Positions 17,816 to 26,528 are shown, counted from the first letter of the stretch. The stretch is 64,000 nt of DNA from Burkholderiales bacterium (GCA_027487815.1 JAIYCW010000040.1:1-64000), one strand, 5' to 3'. Notes: generated by a model from the sequence alone, not told the origin. Numbers and translations are program-made.

Positions 17816-18369
17816 TGCAGGCGCCAGGCTGGTTGAGCGGGGTGCGCCATCATGCCAGCCCGCATTTTGATGCCAGGCCTGAAGGCACCCTGATCGATTT
17901 GTTGGTGGTGCACTACATCAGCCTGCCCCCGGGAAAATTTTCGGGCGATGCGATTTTGCAACTCTTTGACGGCACGCTGGACACCCGTGCGCATCCGAGC
18001 TTTGCCGCGCTTGAAGGCCTGCGGGTCTCGGCACATTTTGTGATTCGCAGGCGTGGCCAGGTGATTCAGTGCGTGGCGGGCGATGATCGTGCGTGGCATG
18101 CCGGCGTCTCAAATTTTCAGGGCCGCGAGCGCTGTAATGACTTCTCGATCGGGGTCGAGTTGGAGGGTGATGAGCATCATCGCTTCACCGAATCACAATA
18201 TCGCAGCTTATTCCGTCTTGTCCCCAAGTTGCGCACACGTTATCCACTACGCTGGGTGACCGGACATGAGAACATAGCACCGGGGCGTAAGCTCGATCCG
18301 GGCCCGATGTTTGACTGGCCACGCACCTTGAAGGCACTAGCACCCATGGGCCTTTCCAAGCCAAGTTAG
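17815..18369 (+). CDS. ampD: 1,6-anhydro-N-acetylmuramyl-L-alanine amidase AmpD
   Basis: AmpD is a cytoplasmic zinc amidase that cuts the peptide from anhydromuropeptides during cell-wall recycling and thereby keeps AmpR-type beta-lactamase induction low. The 184-residue protein is of typical length. Visible zinc-site and active-site parts are the first His in LLVVHYISLPPG, SAHFVIRRRGQVIQ, WHAGVSNFQGRERCNDFSIGVELEG, and the C-terminal GHENIAPGRKLDPGP holding the second His and the Asp ligand. It starts one base inside the pilR stop (TGATG), an arrangement common in betaproteobacteria. The long leader of nrdA follows. Confidence 0.95.
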   Translation: MQAPGWLSGVRHHASPHFDARPEGTLIDLLVVHYISLPPGKFSGDAILQLFDGTLDTRAHPSFAALEGLRVSAHFVIRRRGQVIQCVAGDDRAWHAGVSNFQGRERCNDFSIGVELEGDEHHRFTESQYRSLFRLVPKLRTRYPLRWVTGHENIAPGRKLDPGPMFDWPRTLKALAPMGLSKPS

Positions 18370-18714
18370 CCGCAAATCCGCACCAGTGCTTGAGCCTTGC
18401 AAGCTGCTTGGCAAGCCACTACAATTAGTGCATGTACTGCCTTGCACCGCTACCTATAGTGTTACTGTCTGGTTTTGGTAGAGTTGTGTAGAGGCATCAC
18501 TTGACTCAAATTTTGTGCTCGCTGCATGGCCGGTTTGAGTTAGTCTTCACAGACAGAATTCGGAGTGCGAGCTGGATAGCGTTTCATCAAAGGCCCCGGA
18601 CGTAAGCACCCGAATAACAACCCTGAGCATTACCCCAAGTATTCCAAGTATCAGCCTGCAGCACCCATTCATTTAGTACACAAAATTACATTCCACCCAG
18701 GAGGAAGGTCCCCT
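18370..18714 (+). other. 345-bp intergenic leader of nrdA
   Basis: This is the longest gene-free stretch of the window. It holds two NrdR-like boxes near its 5' end and an A/T-rich middle (GGTTTTGGTAGAGTTGTG, CAAATTTTGTGC). Just before nrdA is an AGGAGG ribosome site (18699-18704), ten bases from the ATG. About 240 bases separate the boxes from the gene, implying a long 5' untranslated region if the promoter overlaps the boxes. A TATAGT within the second box is a possible -10, but it has no good -35 partner. I see no convincing open frame or terminator. Confidence 0.6.
18416..18462 (+). promoter_or_regulatory. Tandem NrdR boxes upstream of nrdA
   Basis: Two 16-base elements, CCACTACAATTAGTGC (18416-18431) and CCGCTACCTATAGTGT (18447-18462), match the known NrdR-box consensus acaCwAtATaTwGtgt at about 11 and 12 of 16 positions. 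Their starts are 31 bases apart, the three-helical-turn spacing typical of NrdR sites. NrdR is the ATP/dATP-sensing zinc-finger/ATP-cone repressor of ribonucleotide reductase genes. Its own gene is not in the window. The assignment is by eye. Confidence 0.6.
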
Positions 18715-21681
18715 ATGCAAGTTACAACAGAGCGCAGCGCCCTTGGCCTTGATGCCGGTATTCCAGGCCATCTCGGAGCCGGCGGCAACGCGCCGTCCGC
18801 ATTCAGTGTGAACGCTGGCTCACAATCCCAGCCGGCCGCTCTAAGCGAGTATCGGATCATCCGTCGCAATGGCTCGGTGGTTGGCTTTGAGCCGAGCAAG
18901 ATTTCGATTGCCATGACCAAGGCCTTTTTGGCGGTCAGTGGTGGCCAGGGCGCGGCCTCGGCCCGGGTGCGCGAATTGGTGGAGCGTTTGACCGGTAGTG
19001 TGGTTGCGGCGTTGGTGCGTGGCAAGTCTGCCGGTGCCACCTTCCATATTGAAGACATTCAGGATCAGGTCGAGCTCGCGCTGATGCGCTCGGGTGAGCA
19101 GGAAGTGGCGCGCGCCTATGTGCTCTATCGCGAGAAGCGCACCCAGGAGCGTTTGGCCAAGCAGCAGCAGGATCGTGAAGCTGGCCAGCCGGTCAGTGGG
19201 ATTACGGTGCTGGATGCGGATGTGCGCCGTCCCCTGGATATGGGGCATCTTCGCGGCCTGATTCAGGCGGCGTGTGCCGGTCTGGGCGAGCATGTGAGTG
19301 TTGAGCCGGTGATGGCCGACACAATCAAGAACCTCTACGATGGCGTGCCACTCGATGAGGTGTACAAGTCCGCGATCATGGCGGCTCGTTCCCTGATCGA
19401 GCGCGACCCCGATTACACCCGTGTGACCGCCCGCTTGCTGATGCACATCATTCGCCGTGAAGTTCTGGGTGAAGATGTATTGCATGCCGAGATGGCGACC
19501 AAGTATGCGGAATACTTCCCGCGCTTCATCCGCAAGGGCATTTCGGCCGGGCTGCTTGATGAGAAGCTTGCCCAGTTTGATCTCAAGCGTTTGGGTGCTG
19601 CGCTCAATCATGAGCGTGATAACCAATTCACCTATCTTGGTCTGCAAACCCTGTATGACCGCTATTTCCTGCATGTCAGCAAGCAGCGCATCGAGATGCC
19701 TCAGGCGTTCTTCATGCGGGTTGCGATGGGCCTGGCGCTTAATGAAGTAGATCGGGAAGCCCGCGCAATCGAGTTCTACAATCTGCTGTCGAGCTTTGAT
19801 TTCATGAGCTCCACACCAACGCTCTTTAATTCCGGCACCCAGCGCTCGCAGCTTTCCTCCTGCTACCTCACTACGGTGGCCGATGATCTGGATGGGATCT
19901 ACGAAGCCATCAAGGAAAATGCGCTGCTGGCTAAGTATGCAGGCGGCCTGGGCAATGACTGGACTCCAGTGCGCGCCATGGGAAGCCACATCAAAGGCAC
20001 CAACGGCGAATCACAAGGCGTGGTTCCCTTCCTGAAAGTGGTGAACGACACCGCGCTTGCAGTTAATCAGGGCGGCAAGCGTAAGGGAGCGGTGTGCGCT
20101 TACCTCGAAACCTGGCATCTGGATATTGAAGAGTTTCTTGAGCTGCGCAAAAACACCGGCGACGATCGCCGCCGCACTCATGATATGAACACCGCCAACT
20201 GGATTCCCGATCTGTTCATGAAACGGGTTGCGGAAAATGGCGTGTGGACATTGTTCTCGCCAGCCGATTGCGTGGATTTGCATGAGAAGTACGGCCGTGC
20301 CTTTGAGCAGGCCTACCTGCGCTATGAAGAAAAAGCTGCAGCAGGTGAGATCAAGCTGTTCAAGCAGGTGCCTGCGACCAACTTGTGGCGCAAGATGCTT
20401 TCGATGCTGTTTGAAACCGGCCACCCTTGGATCACCTTCAAGGATCCTTGTAATGTTCGCTCACCTCAGCAGCATGTGGGCACCGTGCATAGCTCCAATC
20501 TGTGCACCGAGATCACCCTGAACACCAGTGATTCCGAGATTGCGGTATGCAACCTGGGCTCAGTGAATCTGGTGGCGCATATGCGTGAAACCTCGCCTGG
20601 CAGCGGCCAGTTTGAGCTCGATCACGACAAGCTCAAGAGCACCATCACCACCGCGATGCGCATGCTCGATAACGTGATCGACATCAATTACTACGCCGTG
20701 GCCAAGGCCCGCAACAGCAATTTGAAGCATCGTCCGGTCGGGATGGGCATCATGGGCTTTCAGGATGTGCTGCATATGCAGCGTATTCCCTATGCCAGCC
20801 AGGGTGCGGTCGAATTTGCAGATCGCTCGATGGAAGCCGTGTGCTACTACGGGTACTGGGCCTCAACAGAGCTTGCGGCAGAGCGTGGCCGCTACAGCAG
20901 CTACAAAGGTTCGCTATGGGACAGGGGCATCTTGCCGCAGGATTCATTGAAGCTGCTGGCTCAAGAGCGTGGCGGTTATGTCGAAGTTGACAGCTCAGCC
21001 ACCATGGATTGGGATGCCTTGCGTGCCCGGATCGCCGAGCACGGCATGCGCAACTCCAATTGCATCGCGATTGCCCCCACCGCCACGATTTCCAACATCA
21101 TCGGTGTGGATGCGTGCATCGAGCCCACCTTCCAGAACCTGTATGCGAAGTCGAATTTGTCGGGTGAATTCACCGTTGTGAATGAATACCTGGTGCGAGA
21201 TCTGAAAGCCCGCGGTTTGTGGGATGAAGTCATGGTGTCCGATATCAAATACTTTGATGGTTCCCTCGCCAAAATTGATCGCATTCCTGCCGAATTGCGC
21301 CAGCTCTATGCCACGGCCTTTGAGGTGGACCCTTCATGGTTGGTGGAAGCCGCATCGCGCCGGCAAAAGTGGATCGATCAGGCCCAGTCCCTGAATATTT
21401 ATATGGCAGGGGCCTCGGGCAAGATGCTTCACGATACTTATATGCTCGCGTGGCTGCGTGGCCTGAAAACCACCTACTACCTGCGCACTTTGAGCGCCAC
21501 CAATGTGGAGAAATCCACTTCGGAGCGCCTTGGGCAGTTGAATGCAGTGTCGGCTGATCCCTCCATGCAAACCGGCTTTAGCTACAGCGGCGGTGGTAAT
21601 GGGGCTTTGGGCGGCAACACCGTGAATACCGAGCCAAAATTCTGCGCAATTGATGATCCGGATTGCGAAGCCTGCCAGTAA
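18715..21681 (+). CDS. nrdA: Class Ia ribonucleotide reductase, large (alpha) subunit NrdA
   Basis: NrdA reduces ribonucleoside diphosphates to the deoxy forms using a radical supplied by NrdB. At 988 residues it is longer than the 761-residue E. coli enzyme. After a ~42-residue polar leader there is an intact-looking ATP-cone (about 45-140: IRRNGSVVGFEPSKI). A second, degenerate cone-like region (about 162-255: GITVLDADVRRPLD, then KNLYDGVPLDEVYKSAIMAA) lies where E. coli has its only cone. Catalytic residues are present: Cys in QLSSCYLTT, the Asn-x-Cys-x-Glu of SSNLCTEITL and Cys in AVCNLGSVNL. The C-terminal CxxC shuttle is DDPDCEACQ. A strong AGGAGG ribosome site precedes it. Confidence 0.97.
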   Translation: MQVTTERSALGLDAGIPGHLGAGGNAPSAFSVNAGSQSQPAALSEYRIIRRNGSVVGFEPSKISIAMTKAFLAVSGGQGAASARVRELVERLTGSVVAALVRGKSAGATFHIEDIQDQVELALMRSGEQEVARAYVLYREKRTQERLAKQQQDREAGQPVSGITVLDADVRRPLDMGHLRGLIQAACAGLGEHVSVEPVMADTIKNLYDGVPLDEVYKSAIMAARSLIERDPDYTRVTARLLMHIIRREVLGEDVLHAEMATKYAEYFPRFIRKGISAGLLDEKLAQFDLKRLGAALNHERDNQFTYLGLQTLYDRYFLHVSKQRIEMPQAFFMRVAMGLALNEVDREARAIEFYNLLSSFDFMSSTPTLFNSGTQRSQLSSCYLTTVADDLDGIYEAIKENALLAKYAGGLGNDWTPVRAMGSHIKGTNGESQGVVPFLKVVNDTALAVNQGGKRKGAVCAYLETWHLDIEEFLELRKNTGDDRRRTHDMNTANWIPDLFMKRVAENGVWTLFSPADCVDLHEKYGRAFEQAYLRYEEKAAAGEIKLFKQVPATNLWRKMLSMLFETGHPWITFKDPCNVRSPQQHVGTVHSSNLCTEITLNTSDSEIAVCNLGSVNLVAHMRETSPGSGQFELDHDKLKSTITTAMRMLDNVIDINYYAVAKARNSNLKHRPVGMGIMGFQDVLHMQRIPYASQGAVEFADRSMEAVCYYGYWASTELAAERGRYSSYKGSLWDRGILPQDSLKLLAQERGGYVEVDSSATMDWDALRARIAEHGMRNSNCIAIAPTATISNIIGVDACIEPTFQNLYAKSNLSGEFTVVNEYLVRDLKARGLWDEVMVSDIKYFDGSLAKIDRIPAELRQLYATAFEVDPSWLVEAASRRQKWIDQAQSLNIYMAGASGKMLHDTYMLAWLRGLKTTYYLRTLSATNVEKSTSERLGQLNAVSADPSMQTGFSYSGGGNGALGGNTVNTEPKFCAIDDPDCEACQ

Positions 21682-21750
21682 TAGAACAAGCAATCGAGCT
21701 AGCACATCGGTTTGAGAGTGGCAAACAGCGAAAGACGCCCTTGATTTGAC

Positions 21751-21777
21751 AAAGCTGATTTTTCATGAATCAGCTTT
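21751..21777 (+). terminator. Perfect 10-bp hairpin between nrdA and nrdB
   Basis: AAAGCTGATT and AATCAGCTTT form a perfect 10-bp stem around a 7-base loop, 70 bases after the nrdA stop and 161 before nrdB. It is followed by CCCC, not a T-run. It is therefore better read as an RNA-processing or partial-termination element that could set the nrdA:nrdB ratio than as a full intrinsic terminator. Confidence 0.5.
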
Positions 21778-21836
21778 CCCCTTCAAGGCAAACGTTGACG
21801 CAAAACCACAAAAGTCAAGCCCTTGTTGCAAAATCG

Positions 21837-21865
21837 TTGCGACATGATCCAACTGACCGTAAGAT
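21837..21865 (+). promoter_or_regulatory. Possible sigma-70 promoter for nrdB
   Basis: TTGCGA (21837-21842) and TAAGAT (21860-21865) are separated by 17 bases and lie 73 bases before the nrdB start. Each matches the consensus hexamer at four of six positions. No NrdR-like box was noticed near it. This is a pattern match only. Confidence 0.35.
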
Positions 21866-21938
21866 TCAGCCTGTGAATAACATGAAAATCTCGCGGTCAA
21901 ACAGATAGTTACAACTCTCATTTGAAGCGAGACCTGAA

Positions 21939-23096
21939 ATGCTGTCCTGGGAAGAATCCACACCTCTTAGCGCTGTAAAACCGATGGGTTTGATGCCGCA
22001 AACACCGATGGCCAAGATGCCAGCGGCCAGCATCACCCCTTCGAGCCAGCCCGCACCAGACGCTGATCGTCGCGATGATCGTCGCGTCCGTGTTGAAGAT
22101 AAGCGCATTATTAACGGCGCATCCGATGTCAACCAGCTGGTGCCCTTTAAATATAAATGGGCGTGGGACAAGTATTTGGCCACTTGCGCCAATCATTGGA
22201 TGCCTCAGGAAATCAGCATGGGGCGCGATATCGCCCTGTGGAAGAGCGCCGATGGGCTGACCGAAGACGAGCGTCGTTTGGTCAAGCGCAACCTTGGTTT
22301 TTTCGTGACTGCTGATTCACTCGCAGCCAACAATATCGTGTTGGGCACTTACCGTCATATCAGCGCGCCCGAGTGCCGCCAGTTCTTGTTGCGTCAGGCC
22401 TTTGAAGAGGCGATTCATACCCACGCTTATCAGTACATCACTGAATCCCTCGGGCTGGATGAAGGCGAGATCTTCAATGCCTATCATGAAGTGAAATCGA
22501 TTCGCGATAAGGATGAGTTCCTTATTCCCTTCATCGATACCCTGACCAATCCGCATTTCAATACTGGCACCACCGAAAACGACCAGAAGCTGTTGCGTTC
22601 GTTGATCGTGTTTGCATGCCTGATGGAAGGCTTGTTCTTCTATGTGGGGTTTGTGCAGATTCTCGCTCTGGGGCGTCAAAACAAGATGACTGGTGCTGCC
22701 GAGCAGTATCAATACATCCTGCGTGATGAATCGATGCATTGCAACTTTGGCATCGATCTGATCAACACAATCAAACTCGAAAATCCGCATCTCTGGACAC
22801 CGGCTTTCCGTGAGGAAATTCGCGGCTTGTTCATGCAGGCAGTTGAGCTTGAGTACGCCTATGCTGAAGACACCATGCCACGCGGTGTGCTCGGCTTGAA
22901 TGCATCCATGTTTAAAGGCTATCTGCGTTTCATCGCCAATCGGCGGGCTCAGCAGATTGGTCTGGATCCCTTGTTTGCCCATGAGGAAAATCCTTTCCCC
23001 TGGATGAGCGAGATGATCGATCTGAAAAAAGAGCGCAACTTCTTTGAGACTCGGGTCATTGAGTATCAAACCGGTGGTGCGCTGAGTTGGGATTGA
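21939..23096 (+). CDS. nrdB: Class Ia ribonucleotide reductase, small (beta) subunit NrdB
   Basis: NrdB houses the diiron-oxo centre and the tyrosyl radical that NrdA uses. The 385-residue protein has a ~50-residue variable N-terminal extension, then the ferritin-like helices. Iron ligands are visible as Asp in [11 protein letters not shown], Glu and His in [11 protein letters not shown], Glu in [12 protein letters not shown], and Glu and His in [10 protein letters not shown]. The radical Tyr is retained four residues after the His of EAIHTHAY. The C-terminus ([16 protein letters not shown]) matches the usual tail that docks on NrdA. The start at 21939 keeps the extension; a later ATG inside it (MGLMPQTP) cannot be excluded. 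Confidence 0.97.
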   Translation: MLSWEESTPLSAVKPMGLMPQTPMAKMPAASITPSSQPAPDADRRDDRRVRVEDKRIINGASDVNQLVPFKYKWAWDKYLATCANHWMPQEISMGRDIALWKSADGLTEDERRLVKRNLGFFVTADSLAANNIVLGTYRHISAPECRQFLLRQAFEEAIHTHAYQYITESLGLDEGEIFNAYHEVKSIRDKDEFLIPFIDTLTNPHFNTGTTENDQKLLRSLIVFACLMEGLFFYVGFVQILALGRQNKMTGAAEQYQYILRDESMHCNFGIDLINTIKLENPHLWTPAFREEIRGLFMQAVELEYAYAEDTMPRGVLGLNASMFKGYLRFIANRRAQQIGLDPLFAHEENPFPWMSEMIDLKKERNFFETRVIEYQTGGALSWD

Positions 23097-23170
23097 CGAT
23101 GCGGAGTCGTTCCGTGTTTAAAGCAGGCTTGTGAATCGTTTTCACTTTAGTCATCAGAGCATTCAGCAAA

Positions 23171-23213
23171 CGCCCGTTGCAGTGGCCGGACCACGGCTCT
23201 CCGGGCGCTTTTT
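23171..23213 (+). terminator. Rho-independent terminator after nrdB
   Basis: CGCCCG (23171-23176) and CGGGCG (23202-23207) pair around an inner GTGG/CCAC hairpin. A run of five T follows at 23209-23213, then seven C. The position, 75 bases after the nrdB stop, fits termination of the nrd transcript. Confidence 0.6.
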
Positions 23214-23357
23214 CCCCCCCGAATTCATAAGCGCAGTCCGTGATGATGGCAATCCTGTCACATCGCTGAGCGGCACTGCGCCAATGAATAGCTCGTCAGG
23301 CGAATCGCTCGCCATACGGGTTTGTCTGTTCGCATCATCCCACTAAGGAGAAACCTG

Positions 23358-23813
23358 ATGGCTACTGCCAAGAAACCTGCTGCCAAGAAACCTGCCGCGA
23401 AAAAGCCTGCTGCTGCCAAGAAGCCAGCTGCTAAAAAAGTAGCGGCCAAGAAGCCTGCTGCTGCCAAGAAGCCAGCGGCCAAAAAAGTAGCGGCCAAGAA
23501 GCCTGCAGCCAAAAAAGCTGCAGCTAAAAAGCCTGCTGCCAAGAAAGCTGCTGCCAAGAAGCCCGCGGCCAAGAAAGCTGCTGCTAAAAAGCCAGCGGCT
23601 AAAAAAGCTGCTGCCAAGAAGCCTGCTAAGAAAGCTGCTGCTAAAAAGCCTGCTGCAAAAAAAGCGGCTAAAAAAGCTGCCAAGAAGCCTGCTAAGAAAG
23701 CTGCGAAAGCCGCTGCTGCTGCGCCCGCTGCGAAAGCTGCTGCCGCTGCTCCTGCTGCCAAGCCGCTCAACCCGGCGGCTGCATGGCCTTTCCCGACAGG
23801 CAACAAGCCCTGA
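23358..23813 (+). CDS. Histone H1-like lysine/alanine-repeat DNA-binding protein
   Basis: The protein is 151 residues made almost wholly of Lys, Ala and Pro. More than 15 copies of AAKKPA or AAKKxA units resemble the C-terminal tail of eukaryotic histone H1 and the bacterial Bordetella BpH1/AlgP type. The C-terminal 30 residues lose the lysines ([18 protein letters not shown]) and end [10 protein letters not shown]. It probably binds DNA non-specifically and compacts the nucleoid. AAGGAG eight bases before the ATG fixes the start, removing a 12-residue upstream reading. It lies between the nrdB terminator and its own strong terminator, so it is a single-gene unit. Repeat number is likely to vary between strains. 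Confidence 0.9.
   Translation: MATAKKPAAKKPAAKKPAAAKKPAAKKVAAKKPAAAKKPAAKKVAAKKPAAKKAAAKKPAAKKAAAKKPAAKKAAAKKPAAKKAAAKKPAKKAAAKKPAAKKAAKKAAKKPAKKAAKAAAAAPAAKAAAAAPAAKPLNPAAAWPFPTGNKP
23361..23780 (+). repeat. Imperfect tandem repeats in the H1-like gene
   Basis: The whole coding region consists of 9- to 21-base units related to GCTGCCAAGAAGCCTGCT, with synonymous third-position changes (gcg/gct/gca, aag/aaa). The unit order is irregular: [18 protein letters not shown] and KAAAKKPA variants alternate. The synonymous scatter suggests selection at protein level, while the repeats would still allow slippage. Confidence 0.85.
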
Positions 23814-23864
23814 TCGATTAAGTTCACTCTCCTATTCCGCCTACGGGTGGAAAGGATCTTCTTA

Positions 23865-23897
23865 CCCGCACTGTGTCACACGTGCGGGTTTTTTTTT
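23865..23897 (+). terminator. Strong intrinsic terminator after the H1-like gene
   Basis: CCCGCAC and GTGCGGG form a 7-bp GC-rich stem, extended inward by GTGT/ACAC, followed directly by nine T residues. It starts 52 bases after the H1-like stop and is the clearest terminator in the window. Confidence 0.9.
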
Positions 23898-23939
23898 ATG
23901 GGACAATTCTTGCCACCATGTTCCCTATGAGTTTGATTC

Positions 23940-24500
23940 ATGATCGCAGCGCTCTGGCTTATTGTTGAAACCATCGGCAGTTTGCTGGCCAGCGCATGTG
24001 TAATTCGAGCTTTGAGTTGGCGTGTGCATCTCTCGCCGCATAATCCCATCAGTCAGTTCGTCAATGCCGTCACTGATTGGCTGGTCAAGCCCTTGCGCAA
24101 GATTGTGCCAAGCACTCGCAACACCGACTGGGGTAGCTTGATTGCTGCCTTGCTGGTGGCCATGATTACTGCTGCGATTTACGCGATCATGTTTTCCACC
24201 GGCCGGATTCCAGTGTTTGGCGCGGTGGTGATTCTTGGATTGGCTTGGCTGTTGAAGTGGTCGGTGTATCTGATGATCGCCTTGCTGATCATCCAGGCCA
24301 TCATTTCATGGGTCAACCCCTATGCCCCGATGGCCCCGGCACTCAATCAGCTCACTGCACCTTTGCTCGCTCCGATTCGCAAGATCATTCCGCTTATCGG
24401 AGGCGTTGATCTATCGCCGCTCGTGCTGATTCTTGCTCTGAATGTGTCTCTTGAGCTTATTCAGAGTTTGCTTACAAACCTCACCAAAATCCAGTTCTGA
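23940..24500 (+). CDS. YggT family membrane protein
   Basis: The protein is 186 residues with four to five membrane spans arranged as two YGGT repeats. Each repeat holds a span followed by a proline-rich, basic re-entrant stretch: SQFVNAVTDWLVKPLRKIVPS in the first and LNQLTAPLLAPIRKIIPLIGG in the second. The second span set is ALLIIQAIISWVNPY. YggT proteins are linked to membrane or osmotic homeostasis in some bacteria, but a biochemical role is not established. It starts soon after the strong terminator and converges on the kinase gene, four bases away, with no separate terminator visible. Confidence 0.88.
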   Translation: MIAALWLIVETIGSLLASACVIRALSWRVHLSPHNPISQFVNAVTDWLVKPLRKIVPSTRNTDWGSLIAALLVAMITAAIYAIMFSTGRIPVFGAVVILGLAWLLKWSVYLMIALLIIQAIISWVNPYAPMAPALNQLTAPLLAPIRKIIPLIGGVDLSPLVLILALNVSLELIQSLLTNLTKIQF

Positions 24501-24504
24501 AGCC

Positions 24505-25458
24505 TTAGCTCCAGCGCAGCGCTTCGCCGTAAGTGGTTTGGTAGCGGGTGCTGATGTCAGCTCGATCCAAGCGATGATTTTGCGGGCCCGAGTGCTCAAT
24601 CTTGATGGCGCCGATCACTGAACCCAAACGCGCGCACCTGACCCAATCCCAGCCATGGGCCAGTCCATACAGCAAGCCACCCCTAAACGCATCGCCGCAG
24701 CCGGTCGGGTCGATGGTTTTGCTGGCTTGCGAAACGGCAACATCATGTCTGACACCAGCTACATACACCGTAGAGCCCTCAGCGCCACGGGTCACGATGA
24801 ATGCAGGTAGCTTGGCAGCAATCGATTCCTCGGACAGCGAGGTTTTATCCGAAAGCATCTTGGCTTCATAGTCATTCACAGTCACGGCGTTGGCGCGACC
24901 CATGATGTGGTGAAGCTCGGCGCCTTCAAACATTGGCAGGCCCTGGCCCGGATCAAAGATGAAGGGCACGCCACTTGCCGCAAACTCCTCGGCGTGCTGA
25001 AGCATGGCTTGCTTGCCATTGGGGGCCACGATGCCCCATGCCGCGCCGCCCTGCGCAGCTTGTGTGGCGCTCACCTCGTGGGCCTGGCCCATCGCGCCAG
25101 GGTGAAATGCAGTGATCTGGTTATCCGCAAGGTCAGTGGTGATGAAGGCCTGCGCAGTGTAGGCCTCTTCGATCAGTTTGACCTGGGAAACATCGATGCC
25201 AAAGCCACGCAAGCGTGCCAAATATTCCTCGCCATCCCGCCCTACGCTCGCCAGTACCACAGGCTCGCCGCCCAGAGCCTTGAGATTAAAAGCAATGTTC
25301 GCTGCAGTGCCGCCGAACTCGCGCTTGAGCTGTGGCGTGAGGAAGGCCACATTAAGCATATGAACCCGGTCGGGCAGGATGTGATCGCGAAAGTAACCAT
25401 CAAACACCATGATCGTGTCGTAGGCGACCGATCCACTAATCAATACACGTGAGTTCAT
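24505..25458 (-). CDS. PfkB-family carbohydrate/nucleoside kinase
   Basis: This 317-residue ribokinase-fold enzyme has the N-terminal ISGSVAYDTIMVFDG sugar-binding strand, FGGTAANIAFNLKALGG (PfkB signature 1 region) and TIDPTGCGDAFRGGLLYGL (signature 2) with the catalytic Asp. The substrate is unclear; the short N-terminal part and FPGYF-like region recall bacterial adenosine kinases. The start overlaps the stop of the DUF3426 gene (ATGA). It is the last gene of a run aroQ-accB-accC-prmA-DUF3426-kinase on the minus strand. Confidence 0.85.
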   Translation of the reverse strand: MNSRVLISGSVAYDTIMVFDGYFRDHILPDRVHMLNVAFLTPQLKREFGGTAANIAFNLKALGGEPVVLASVGRDGEEYLARLRGFGIDVSQVKLIEEAYTAQAFITTDLADNQITAFHPGAMGQAHEVSATQAAQGGAAWGIVAPNGKQAMLQHAEEFAASGVPFIFDPGQGLPMFEGAELHHIMGRANAVTVNDYEAKMLSDKTSLSEESIAAKLPAFIVTRGAEGSTVYVAGVRHDVAVSQASKTIDPTGCGDAFRGGLLYGLAHGWDWVRCARLGSVIGAIKIEHSGPQNHRLDRADISTRYQTTYGEALRWS

Positions 25459-26519
25459 TGTTTTGGGGCAGGGTAGAAGAGGGTGACGGAGTAACCGCTT
25501 GGAATCAGCTCGCGAGTCTCGAGGGCCAGCTTGATTGGGACTTCTGCTTTGGGGTTCACACCGGCATCAGCGTTGCCACCCAAAAAGGGAAGGTATTCCG
25601 AGGCAGCGAATACCCGACGGGCCACCAAGCCGCCTTGGGCATCGGTCAGTGTGAGTTCCATGGAAGGCCACATTACTGCGTGGCTTTGCTGATTGCGCAG
25701 CAGCGCGCTGAGTGCAAACACGGTGGGCTCGGGGGATGAGCGCAACTCAAAGCTTTCAATGGTCAGCGCCGAGAGCTCTTGGGGGGCTGCGATGCTCAGG
25801 CCCAGTGGGCTTACCATATCTGCCAGTGGTGCCTTGAGGCCAGGCCAGCGCGCAGCAATCGCGTCGCGCTGAATGATGGCCAGTTGCGCCACCAGCGCGA
25901 TCACCAACACTGCCAGGATCGCGCTATACAGCAGCCAGCGACGATCGGAAAATCCCGTGGATTTTTTGCCAAAAGCAAAGTAATCGATGGCATCTGCATC
26001 CGGGCTGGCCACCTGGCGGTTGGTCAGCGCATCACTTTGCAGGGTTTTTTCACTCAACAACTCATCAATGTTTTCCGGAAGCCTGAGTGCCTGGATCGAA
26101 GCAGGGATATGCATTGGGGCCGCTGCTTGGCCTGATCCACTGGTTGCGGGTGGCTCGCCCGGATCAATTTGTGTGGTGGCAGCAAATACAGTTTCCGGCA
26201 TGAAAAACGCGGTTTTCATGCCCTCGTTGGTGTATTCATCAGCTGGTTCGGTCAGCGGTGCTGCGCCACCAACACCAGCGTTTGCATCATCGCTTTGCGT
26301 CGGCTCGGAGTCCTTGGCAATCCGGGCGGCTACCGACGCTGGAATGGGTGTCCCAGCAGCATTCGCCCGTGCGCCTTCGGGGATATAGCGCAGATGATCA
26401 AGCCCGGAAAACACATGCTGACATACTCCGCAGCGTACCGTGCCGCGTCGCAGCTTGAGCTGATCAGGCAGAACCTTGAAGCTGGTGTTACAGGAGGGAC
26501 AAGTGGTTGCGAGTGCCAT
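25455..26519 (-). CDS. DUF3426 protein with N-terminal zinc ribbon
   Basis: The protein is 354 residues. The MJ0042-type zinc ribbon at the N-terminus (CPSCNTSFKVLPDQL...VRCGVCQHVFSG) has two CxxC pairs. A long low-complexity acidic and proline-rich linker follows, then one membrane span near residues 186-210 (WLLYSAILAVLVIALVAQLAI). The C-terminal DUF3426 domain, probably periplasmic, contains SALLRNQQSHAVMWPSMELTLTDAQG and AASEYLPFL. This architecture is typical of Burkholderiales genes next to prmA, as here. Function unknown; the layout suggests a cytoplasmic metal-binding head linked to a periplasmic domain. Confidence 0.88.
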   Translation of the reverse strand: MALATTCPSCNTSFKVLPDQLKLRRGTVRCGVCQHVFSGLDHLRYIPEGARANAAGTPIPASVAARIAKDSEPTQSDDANAGVGGAAPLTEPADEYTNEGMKTAFFMPETVFAATTQIDPGEPPATSGSGQAAAPMHIPASIQALRLPENIDELLSEKTLQSDALTNRQVASPDADAIDYFAFGKKSTGFSDRRWLLYSAILAVLVIALVAQLAIIQRDAIAARWPGLKAPLADMVSPLGLSIAAPQELSALTIESFELRSSPEPTVFALSALLRNQQSHAVMWPSMELTLTDAQGGLVARRVFAASEYLPFLGGNADAGVNPKAEVPIKLALETRELIPSGYSVTLFYPAPKQ

Positions 26520-26528
26520 GCAGGCGCA

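Noticed and set aside
18841-19989. 382-codon minus-strand reading frame inside nrdA
   Set aside because: It is fully antisense to a well-conserved enzyme, with no recognisable protein motif.
23361-23780. Regular repeats that could suggest a CRISPR array
   Set aside because: The repeats are contiguous coding units without unique spacers and translate to Lys/Ala repeats.
23258-23827. Long minus-strand reading frame opposite the H1-like gene, giving Leu/Ala/Phe/Gly repeats
   Set aside because: It is the mirror of the repetitive plus-strand gene, which has a ribosome site and terminator; the mirror has neither.
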